Notes under the pieces: generated by a model
Database searches by the model: none
Seen by the model: only the letters and a program-made list of their open reading frames with translations
Told to the model about the DNA's origin: nothing
In this document: positions 55,131 to 64,000 of the stretch, in pieces
How positions within the stretch are numbered: position 1 is the stretch's first letter
Layout of the letters: every line of letters begins with the position of its first letter
Made by a program: the position numbers and the translations under genes
Assembly: GCF_003576645.1 (NCBI RefSeq)
Contig: NC_044930.1
Span: forward strand, 4,827,545-4,891,544
Direction of reading: 5' to 3'
Source: Ipomoea triloba
Lineage: Eukaryota; Streptophyta; Magnoliopsida; Solanales; Convolvulaceae
DNA: 64,000 nt

Positions 55131-57384
55131 TCAACTTACTTGAGGAGCCATGGCAATGGCTTCTCCCTGCAATTTCCAAACGGAAAGTTGTCCAGTTGCA
55201 TCACCGGTAAAGAACAGTCCTCCAACCCCTATTTCAACTGATCTAACTTCCCTCTTTGCGAATACTCTGCCCCTTTCGGAAAACCTACCACATCCAGAGA
55301 GAGGTCGGGGGAGAATCAGCAACTAGGATGAGAAAGAAAGTGAAGCTTTCAGCAGAACAGAGAAATACATGGATGCTATACGCTATACTTACGATGGCAG
55401 GTCATATAACCGGACGGTATTGTCATTGCACGAGCAGAACAATATAGGTTTAGCTTCAGCATCACATATCCCACAAAGAGCTAGTACACCCTGAAGAAGT
55501 GGAGAACAATACGGTTAACCAATCTAGAGCTGACAGTGTTAACAAATCAATTAACCTTAGGAAAGATAAAACGCTAACTTACAGTTTCCTCTTTATGTTC
55601 ATAAACTACTTTTAAGCTCCCATTTTCAGTTGCAGCCCACACCTGAAGGAAATGAGTGAAATAAAAAGATTACCAACTGGAGTTTTTTCAGAGTGAAAGC
55701 CATCAAAGTTCAATAATCCATACCTTTATAGTGTTGTCCAAGGAACCAGATAACAAGAAATTGTCCCAGCAAAGGATAGACATGACAACATCAGCATGCC
55801 CATTTAGTGTCTGTAAGCACTGCAAACTTTCCAGATCCCACATCTGCAACAGAATATTATTCATGAAAAGATTCTCACTCAGACAAGAACCAAAACTAGA
55901 TAAACAGTATACAAGAGAAAGCACCATCCTATGAATAAAAAATGTGATTCAAGGTGTTGCATCATTAGATAAAACAAAATGGTTGATTAATCATATGACT
56001 AGAACAAATCAAATACTGTGGAAAGAAAATCATACTCTGATTGTGTTATCCATGGAACCCGAGTACAGCCTATTAGCACCGACAACAAGTGAAAGCACAG
56101 CCTGGCTGTGACCCTCGAATGACGAAACAAGCTCTGGACTATTTATTTCAGAAGTGAACTTCCATGCCAATATGGTACCATTCTGTGGCCAAAAGACGCA
56201 AAAGTGTTAAACTGAGTTATACGAGCACGTTTAACATGTTAGAAAATGTGAAAGCCAGTAAAAATAAAGCATTCTAACAGCAGTAACTACCTCTATTCCA
56301 GCAAAAAGTTTATCATTGCCTACAGTCATTGCATAAACTTGCCCAGTTGGTCCATTAAGGTTAAACTCTATTTGAGTGTGAGTGTTCCAGACCTAAAACA
56401 AGGAAACCATTTACAATGTAGAAAGCATTGATGTGGACAGACGAAAAGAGTAAAATGCACTTGGAAGGGAAAACAGGAAAGCTTAAATGGCAAAAGAAAG
56501 ACTACCTTAACAACATCTGGCAATCCCACAAATACCCATGGACCTTCACCAACTAAGCATCCTACTTCTTTGTCAAACTTAATTACACCAGCACACTGCA
56601 TGAGAATGAGAATTACCTTAATATCATTATTATTCCCATGGAAAAGTGTAAAACTATCATGGACTACCACAAGTTAGAACACAAACCTGACCACTGTGGC
56701 AGTCCCAAACCCGTACAGATTTGTCATTGCTACTTGAAAAGAGCTGGTTGGAACCAGAGGGAAGAGCAATTCCAGTAATGGCCTAAATTTTAAAATAAAA
56801 TAAAGCATTAAGCTTTGATATGAAAACTTCAGTCTTCAGCATTAAAACGAAAACCTGACAACAATTTTGATAAGTACCTTGGTATGACCTTCTAACTTCG
56901 TCAGCATCGAAAACCCATCACCAAATGACCATGCATGCAAGTCCTTACACTTGTCTCCGTGAACACAATGGTTAGTAACCCAGTACTGGCATAGCTTTAT
57001 TTGAGGCTTCTGAGTAACTTTGACCTTAGATCCAGATCCTCTGGAAATTGAAACTATTTTTTTGGTCTCCGGTCCTGTTTTGTTTGCAGAATCAACAATT
57101 CCATTTGTCAAATTAGTTCCAGTCTTTGGGCTCATGTAGCTTGAGTTCCTCTGAGAAGTTTTGGGTTGAACAGAATGCCTATCAGCATTATATATGGTTG
57201 AAAGGGTCTGCCTTGGTTGCTGCAAGGATGATTCTGCATGCAGAAACCGACAGGGATTCCTATTGCATCTCCCTTCAAGCCAATATATACACACCTTGTT
57301 GTATACACGGTAACCTACTCTGCGTCCGTTAAAAACTGATGCCTCTGGTCTTTTCGAAACAGTGTGTACTGTTTTCACAGCCAT
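55131..57384 (-). CDS. CCCH zinc finger and WD40 repeat protein (ZFWD type, 457 aa)
   Basis: Nine coding exons in transcript order: 57384-56878, 56782-56687, 56595-56506, 56392-56291, 56182-56036, 55843-55724, 55642-55583, 55490-55393 and 55284-55131. All have GT-AG ends, and all but the last junction are phase 0. Two CCCH fingers lie in exon 1 (C32, C40, C45, H49 with CIYWLEGRCNRNPCRFLH; C132, C140, C146, H150 with CQYWVTNHCVHGDKCKDLH), then about seven WD40 repeats (SVRVWD, NTIRMWD, NTIKVWA, NTVRLYD) that form a propeller, beginning at EGHTK. This architecture is that of plant ZFWD proteins (Arabidopsis At4g25440 family), thought to bind RNA through the fingers and proteins through the propeller; exact role unknown. 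The end MAPQVS is not strongly diagnostic. Confidence 0.88.
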
Positions 57385-58542
57385 AGCAAATAATTTTCAA
57401 TGTAGAAGATTGGCAAATATGACAATTGTTTCCTCAAATTTCTGGTCTGCAAATACAAAAGCCAACAACACTATTAGCATCACATAAGACACCTAAAAAC
57501 ATAAAAGTGGATGAAAAACTAAAACTTAAAACCATGTGAGCTAGAACATAGTTATGAAGTCCAAGTTTTAAATGATAGCAGTATGCAAATCATAGAACAA
57601 TTCAGTCCAAATGTGGATATGAATTCAACATAGTAAATTAGTAATTGGGGAGTGAACCAAAATCAGTGGCAAGTGGGCTGTTGAAAAATTTAACTAATTA
57701 TGTGTTAATATTAACAAGTTACATTACACATTATTGAGATAGGTCAACCATTTTGCCCATCTATAAAATTTTATATATTAAGCCTCAAAAATTGATAAAA
57801 ATGAAAAGATTCAAGTATGGTATAGTGTAAAATGATTAATATTTAATAATATAATTATATTCTGAATGAAAATTTGTTAAATTTTATGACTTGTTATTAA
57901 CCTATTCTCAAACATGTTTACTTCTCCAAGCATGGGGTTAAAATTTAACCAATTTAAATGAACGATTTAGCAGTTTTTGTCTGTTGAATACAAAATTCCA
58001 ATATGTATCCGCAATATCTTATCACGTAGGGCCATTCCCGTTCGCAAGTTTTACTAATGATCGAACAATTTTTGGATCTCGATTGACGATTGCATTCAAC
58101 GAAGAAAAAATAAAAATAAAAAGTTCAAATTCATTAACCTTTTGTACAACCCCCAAACAATTCAGATTTTCCGTAGCGATCCGGATCATCTTATCAATCC
58201 AATAAAAGAATACCCAAAATATACACAAAACCCTAGAACATTAAACCCTAAAGTTGAAAACTTGCAGTCGGAATGTGGCCCAATACTCGCATCCATTGCT
58301 TCCGATCCCATCGGTGGAATTGCAAACTCTAAAAGCTAAAGAACTCGAATAGCGAACCTGAGATGCTTGTAAATGTCGGGAGTAAACTGATCAGAATCCT
58401 TCTTCTACAGCAAGTTCAGATTGGTACAATCCGAAGAAACAGAGCAACGAGCGGAAACAGGGTTTACGGAATAGCCTGAGAATTACGCGAACGATTCCGA
58501 AATTAGCCGAGCGAAATTTGGAGAAAAAGTTGAGGCGGGATC
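57385..58542 (-). promoter_or_regulatory. 5' leader exon and 5'UTR intron of the ZFWD gene
   Basis: On the minus strand an acceptor (TTTGCAG/ACCAG, near 57449) lies 65 bp before the ATG and a donor (CTCAG/GTTCGC) lies near 58360. This gives a leader intron of about 910 bp and a first exon from about 58360 to 58510. The intron is AT-rich; the exon region is GC-richer. Confidence 0.6.
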
Positions 58543-58554
58543 ATATATTTATAG
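58543..58554 (-). promoter_or_regulatory. TATA box of the ZFWD gene
   Basis: CTATAAATATAT on the minus strand, upstream of the GC-richer leader exon. A start about 30 bp downstream (near 58510) agrees with the leader exon proposed. Confidence 0.55.
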
Positions 58555-58744
58555 GTTGTCGGGTGAAGGCGGCGATTATTAAGTGGGTCGGGCCGGGAGC
58601 CCATATTTACCCGAAATTGAAACATCTAAATAGATTTTAATTTCAATTAACGGTTAGTTTGGCGGACAAATTTTAATTTTAATCTCAATTATTGCATTTT
58701 TAAAATTAACTAGATTTTTTTTTTGAGTACTAGACTCTGTTGCA

Positions 58745-58845
58745 ATATAATATTTGTTTATAACTACTTTTTCACTCTCATCATCCATGTGAGAGTGTAA
58801 ATCAAGACACCCGGGTGCCACTAGACCACAAGGTCTTTGACAAAT
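58745..58845 (-). mobile_element. SINE fragment
   Basis: On the minus strand it reads CAAAGACCTTGTGGTCTAGT then GGCACCCGGGTG and ACACTCTCACATG, matching the head of the SINE at 29559. The B box is missing. Confidence 0.6.
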
Positions 58846-60680
58846 TAACTAAATTTAGTTCTAAAGTTATATTAAACGAATCAATTTTAAACTTAAAAAG
58901 ACGAGAAGAATACAAAATTGAATAAATAAAAATTAAAATTAACTCATTTTGAGTAAAACTTTAGTATTTGTATCATTATATATTAATAATAATAATAATT
59001 GTCATAAAATATTAAAATAATATGATTCAACTAATAAAATTTGATTAGATTTTTTAATTCATTTTAATATTAACATATATAATTTAGAGGCAAGGTCCAA
59101 TGGACATAGAATTAGTCCAGTAAAATTGTGATCAAATATTGTTGTAGAACTTGTATTAATATTGCATGGAGATAATACCAAAATCAGATAATAAAAATAC
59201 CAAATAAGTATAGGATTTACACGGATATGTTACAATCTTGTACAAGTACTACATTTAAATCTTGTATTATATGTACAAAAAAGAAATAAGAACTCGATTC
59301 AAAGCTGATGATGAAAACAATAAATGACATTATCAGAGCGTCCATATGGTCTAAGACATCTTCATACCAGGTTGAAAGCCAGAATAACTACACCAATATT
59401 GATTCCAACTCAATGCCCATAGAAAATGATCAAACCTCCATAGCATCTAACAAAGCTTTCACCACCACATATAGATACAACTGATCAATTAATTCAAAAT
59501 ATATTGTTAAATTTGTTTTGCTTCGATTTACCTTGTCGTTGTTTCTCCTATTATAGGCTATTTGCTTAATAGGAAAGGAAGGAGGAAGAAAAATATCATA
59601 AAAACAGTGGGGATGTAATCCAACCATGTGCCCAACAAGATCAAAGAAAATGATAGATCTTGTGGGCGAGTAAATTGGAAAGCTGAAGTGAAAACTCCAT
59701 TAATGTTGCAAACCAAGAAATTGCCTCAAGACATTTATCATTTGTCTAGGGACAGAGTGTGTTTGCTTTCTCAAACTGCAACTCTATTCCCATCTTTTGT
59801 ATCAACCATGTCCAATCCAATCAAAGAACTAACATTTTGCTACATGTCTATGAAGAATGTACCAGTAACAAAGGGCCTGAAACATCAGGGCAAATATTCA
59901 GATTCAGGTGAGTGACACTGGATTTCATATTGCAAGTTTTGAGTAAAACAATTGTCCAGATCGGGATATCTCAGAATCTGAACAAAGAAGCTGACTTGCT
60001 TACAAAAACATCATTGTTTCTATCAAAGTTTGAACACAGAAGTGGAATTGGACCACATTTTGGGCTGAAAGAAAAAGAAACAGGGCAAATGGTACTATGA
60101 ATATGATTCCCTATCAGTGTAACTATGACAAAAAGAAAGCTTCATTGGATACAAATCCATAGCCATACATATCATCATCACATAGAGAATCATACTTCAA
60201 CAATAAAAAGCTTAACACCCTGATACAAACAAAAAGAATAAAAAAAATTCTTTTCGAATGAAAAGTGATAATACAATATAGTCACGCTAGAGATGGATGG
60301 TGTCAACACTTATACAGTTCAACAACTTTTGTAGCTCCAAGCTTGACCACAGAGAATATAGGCAACAGGGAAAAGAGGGAATCAACACAAAATCAATCAC
60401 CTCGGCAAAGTTGCCTCATTTGTGTTTACTTTTTTACTGCAATGAATTTGAATCACAAAGGATTGGGGTATGAAAATGAAACAGATTTAATTATTCACAA
60501 AACCAACGCCAATTTATACTTCTAAACAATGAAACTTACTAGAGAACTATGAAATGGCGTTATGTTGTGTGTGCGTCGAATAAGTACACAGAGATCGGGT
60601 AGCTATGCCTATGAGAGCGAAGAGTTGAGTCGGAAGCGGAGGGTGTAGGTTGTTCTGCGGCAGACTTGCAGAATGTATGT

Positions 60681-60692
60681 GGTATATATAGC
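60681..60692 (-). promoter_or_regulatory. TATA-like site with no clear gene
   Basis: GCTATATATACC on the minus strand, preceded by AACCCTAGC (telo-box-like, near 60711). Downstream 60540-60670 is GC-richer and ends near a donor-like CTAG/TAAGT. It looks like a plant promoter and first exon, but no ORF follows on this strand. Confidence 0.35.
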
Positions 60693-60752
60693 ACAGGCAG
60701 CTTTCTCCAGCTAGGGTTTCCGCCTTTAACTGATGAATCAAATTGAGAAAAT

Positions 60753-61085
60753 GGGTCAAATGGACCCTCAAATTGTATGAAAAGTCAATTAGCAACTTTT
60801 TAAATATCCAATTATACTCATCAACAATTAATTTTGATGCAATAAAGTCCAAAAACGATTAATTATCTGCTATTACAGGTAATTAGGGTTTCAATAATCA
60901 GCTAACAAAATTTTAGGCAAAAAATGATCGGTGACCACCAAGAGAGACTAAGGTTCATTTCTCCGGCCAGAAGGCAACCCAATCATTTTTTGCCTGAAAT
61001 TTCGCCGAAATCTTGCCAGTAGGCTTCATTACATCAAAATCAAATGTTGATGGGTGTAATTGCACATTTACAAAATCCGGTAAGA
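60753..61085. mobile_element. Foldback relic related to 25463-26145
   Basis: The left part (GAGAAAATGGGTCAAATG and ATTATACTCATCAACA) is inverted relative to the right part (TGTTGATGGGTGTAATTGCA). The same words end the larger element at 25463-26145. The centre has AAAATGATCGG and its partial complement but not the palindrome array. Confidence 0.55.
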
Positions 61086-61337
61086 CTCGATCTCTAATCT
61101 CTTCTTCCAAACTTCACTCATGTGACCAGTTAACAAGTCAATGCCTAAATCTTTTGATTAGGGATTAGGAATTCTTTGAACCAAACGATTAACAAGAATA
61201 TGGAGATAGGCTAATGGAAATAGTAAAATGATTTTATGGTCTTTCCTGTCCACTAACTTGGCAGATGTTATCGTTATATCATGGAGAAGCAAATTCAAAT
61301 TTAACTGAGATTGTCCCTATATCACAAAAAGTTCTTC

Positions 61338-61457
61338 TTTTTTTTTTGGTTTTTCCCGGACAGCGAGATGGTTTGCTCCATTCACCTGGGTGGGGATCGA
61401 ATCCACAACCTCATGCTTAAGGGACAAGGTGCTGAACCACCACGTCAACCATGTTGG
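61338..61457 (-). mobile_element. tRNA-derived SINE-like element
   Basis: On the minus strand GTTGACGTGGTGGTTCAGC resembles an A box and GTGGATTCGATCCCC is a near-perfect B box. The element ends in a run of A (T run at 61338-61348 on the plus strand). It differs from the 29559 family. Confidence 0.55.
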
Positions 61458-61822
61458 TTAATCATCGAACTAACATAGTTGAAGTTGTCCTGACTATTAC
61501 TATATGTTAATATTTTATTGTTGTTTAAACTCTGGTAATAACCACCTCATTGTTTCGAACGAAATTTCTTATTGTTGATTTAAAAAAAAAAAAACAAACA
61601 AACAAACAAACAATACAGCAATCCTATAGTCTTCTATTGAGCCTCTAAGAAACAGGTGCTCCAAGCAAAACTTAGGAAGTCTCAGTGCAGCCTAGTCACA
61701 TACCATTTGCCAGGGACAAGAGAACTGTCCCTCACTCGAGATTACCAATAATTTAAAGGAATCTAAAGTGGCCAAAACAGCTAGCAAGCTCTTGGCAAAG
61801 AATGGAGTAATTGTCAAGCTAC

Positions 61823-63562
61823 CTATAGCGCTGCATTTTGTATATGTCTTCTCTCATACAAGCCAATCACTTGGTCAGCAACAGCCCACATGATGGCCTG
61901 TCCAGGCGGGATCCTCATAAGCCGGGGAAGCAACCCCTTCCACAAAGCACGTATACCTTCTTCGGTGTATATAGTTGAGATGGCATGAAACATTCCTCTG
62001 TACTTCATATCACCCGCTGATCGGCTTTGAGCCATCAGCCTCGTTTTCACAACGTCAAAAGGTCCAGTGCATATAGGGCCAGCTGTCCCTGCAAGGAAAC
62101 CCGAAATCATAGACTGCCATGGCTGAAGGACTCTCCCATCACCTTCATGTTTCTTCCACAATACCGTATCAAATGCATTCTTGGCTGTGAACATGGCTGC
62201 CTGGTTGGTCCCATTTCGCATAACTGTTGGGGCAGCCCCAGCCCACAGACCACGAATCCCGTCTTCACGAACAATCATTCGGGCACAGTGTATAGGCCCC
62301 TTGTACTTCAGGAGCTCAGGGCTTAAACCTCTCTGCTGTTGTAGTCGGATTTTCACCACCTGCATCAACATAACTAGCTGAGATATCGACCTTAGACACA
62401 ATAGAGATGTGACTTAGGGCCGCAATGATCAGAACCAAAAGACCACCAACTCAAACTACATCTAAAATGAAAGACTAAATAGGCATGTCCACATGCAACT
62501 TGAGAGACTCGAGATAGAAGCAAGAGATTCAAATAAAAGCTTAATTTGCAGCTACGGTGATAAAAGAAGGTTCTTTAGTAATGAAAATCTTGCAATCAAT
62601 AATAGAGAAGTACTCCGTAATCAAATAGAACTTTCCGATATCTTACAAAGTGAATTTCCCTCTTCAATCATAAAGTTAGTCAAAGAATGCTGAATTTCAC
62701 ATTAGACTGAAATTTACAAGATTTCAAACTAAGAACATCAACTTGAGGCACATTTGCTGTTGAAATACTCCCTGGTATCATTCATTTCATTTCATTTAAA
62801 CTTCTGTTCAGAGCTTCCAGATATTTGTTGCTGAGAACTCAAGAACAGGAAAAACAAAATCTAATAATCTTATAATTAAATAGATTTCTGCAATTCTTCC
62901 ATAGGCTCTTGTCTATAAACTAGAAGAGAAAAACAACACTTTTTCCTAAAGCCCCCACCAACTCGAATTTTTTTAAATCTAAAAACAGTGATCTATTAAC
63001 TTCTACATTTTAATACAGAAAGCCGCAGGCCACATGATTCAGAAAGATAGAAATTATAAAACCAAAAATAATTCAATCCAGGCATAAAAATCAAATTGCT
63101 AAAATTTAGTTCAATGAAGCAAGAGAGCGAAAATTGATAGAAATTAGAGGGAATTAGGAAACGAACCTCGAAAGGAGTGACGATGACGAGAGCTTCGAGG
63201 ACGCCAGCTCCGAAGCCGGATAGAAGCCTCCCGTAGGGACTGAGATTCCCGGTCTGGGAGTCCTTGAAGGCAGACTGCAGGACGGCGTTGGATCCCATCC
63301 GAAGCGCGTATTTGAGAGTGAGATGAGTGGCGAAGGGGGTCAAGCCCTTCCAGAGAGCGCGGACGCCTTCGTTTTTGACGATGGTGGAGCCGCAGTGGGC
63401 GATCCCCTTGTAGGTGCCGGAGCGGTCGAGCTGAAGGCGAGTCTTGATGACATCAATGGGCTGCAAGCAGCTGGCCTCCATGATTCCCCCTAGAGATCCG
63501 GAAATGGCCTTCATGTAGGGCGGAATGGTGGGTTTCCCCCCTTTCTGCTTCTCTTCGGCCAT
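61823..63562 (-). CDS. SFC1: Mitochondrial succinate/fumarate carrier (310 aa)
   Basis: Two exons: 63562-63167 and 62359-61823, with the intron 62360-63166 (GT-AG, phase 0). It is a member of the mitochondrial carrier family in the inner membrane and exchanges succinate for fumarate, linking peroxisomal or cytosolic dicarboxylates with the TCA cycle. Three carrier repeats show QPIDVIKTRLQ (P35), TPFE/VVKIRLQ across the splice site (P130) and GPFDVVKTRLM (P232). GIRGLWAG and GIRALWKGL are the end motifs of repeats two and three. The start MAEEKQKGG is preferred to an upstream in-frame codon at 63637, because the upstream part is Leu-rich low complexity and carriers begin near here. The end RRHIQNAAL is typical. 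No defects are visible. Confidence 0.92.
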
Positions 63563-64000
63563 TGATAGTAAGAAGGGTTCGCGGAGAAGGAGAAGGAGAA
63601 GGAGTTGAACGCCGTCTTTAAGGTGTTGCTGAAGCACAGCAACACAGTACGCGCCCGCCGGCTCCGCGCCCTCTCCTCTGCTTCTTCGCAGAATTTCTAA
63701 TTTTACAGCGGAGCAATGGTGAACGTGTTAAAATGATTTTGAGATTTTCTTCGACTCGGGTGGTTGCACACGGCAAATTATTATGTAAATTTGCGTCTAA
63801 AATACACAATTTATTTACTGAATATTCACATTTTATATATTAAATATTACATACTTAATGTTCACAATTTACCTACTAAATATTCACAAATTAAATTGTG
63901 AACATTAAATATGTAAATTATGAACATTTAACATTAAATTACGATGAGTCTACCTTGCAAGATAGATCTGAGTTCATTGTATATCTATTGGTTACACACT
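63563..64000. other. Upstream region of SFC1
   Basis: No gene. GC-rich leader-like sequence to about 63720, then AT-rich repeats of ATTCACAATTTAC-type words (63800-63930) that resemble those at 38050-38220. Confidence 0.5.

Larger units (their letters stand above)
58555..61822. other. Intergenic between ZFWD and SFC1 genes
   Basis: No protein gene recognised. It contains a SINE piece (58745-58845), a promoter-like stretch without ORF (60540-60720, minus), a foldback relic (60753-61085) and a SINE-like copy (61338-61457). An AAAC/AAAAC simple repeat lies at 61581-61613. The frames at 59628-60100 and 60265-60525 have no domain I recognise. Confidence 0.5.

Noticed and set aside
59628..60100. 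Two short plus-strand frames (95 and 62 codons)
   Set aside because: No family resemblance; composition is like the surrounding non-coding DNA.
61360..61457. Functional tRNA gene on the minus strand
   Set aside because: The B box is good, but the acceptor and anticodon arms do not pair and an A tail follows, so SINE is preferred.

Overview
This is a stretch of plant nuclear DNA, most likely from a eudicot; the sequence does not let me name the species. The evidence is spliced genes with GT-AG introns, long AT-rich intergenic DNA, plant-type LTR, LINE, hAT, CACTA, MITE and SINE elements, and a cluster of leucine-rich-repeat receptor-like proteins (RLPs).

Layout. Positions 1-8097 are a minus-strand LTR retrotransposon whose left end lies outside the window. 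It has a PBS matching the 3' end of plant tRNA-Asp and a gag-like ORF split by one in-frame TAG, but no pol, so it is non-autonomous. Its first 1,697 bp are present twice, joined at the single N (1684). Positions 8320-13180 are a plus-strand L1-type LINE with ORF1, ORF2 (frameshifted) and a poly(A) tail; 14446-15398 is a decayed second LINE on the minus strand. Positions 15.9-35.4 kb hold three minus-strand Ve1/RLP-like genes: RLP1 is broken by a solo LTR, RLP2 by a 1-bp frameshift, and RLP3 is open over 1,294 codons with an expanded 219-bp LRR array. Positions 25.4-31.1 kb are packed with foldback, CACTA-like, MITE and SINE sequences, plus a decayed Raf-like MAPKKK fragment that keeps its introns. 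A non-autonomous hAT element with a perfect 8-bp target duplication lies at 38243-39051.

From 39.2 kb on the DNA is gene-rich: ribosomal protein eL41 (25 codons, two exons, +), an aprataxin/bHLH140-type protein (+), pyruvate decarboxylase (-), a CCCH zinc finger/WD40 protein (-) and a mitochondrial succinate/fumarate carrier (-). I rebuilt the exons by hand, using GT-AG sites, phase and family similarity. The order aprataxin - PDC - SFC1 recalls the Arabidopsis block At5g01310-At5g01340.

How the genes relate. The three RLPs are one tandemly duplicated receptor family with matching 5' and 3' flanks. The right-hand genes are unrelated housekeeping genes (translation, DNA repair, fermentation, RNA-binding/WD40, mitochondrial transport) and form no pathway.

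The most unusual patterns are: (1) exact 42-bp tandem duplications in three unrelated contexts, including an overlapping staircase at 3810-4082, which look like untrimmed assembly overlaps; (2) a three-unit nested hairpin array with compensatory changes inside the LTR element; (3) a regular 219-bp LRR-triplet array in RLP3; and (4) an array of short palindromes inside a foldback element. I saw no convincing new defence or metabolic system.
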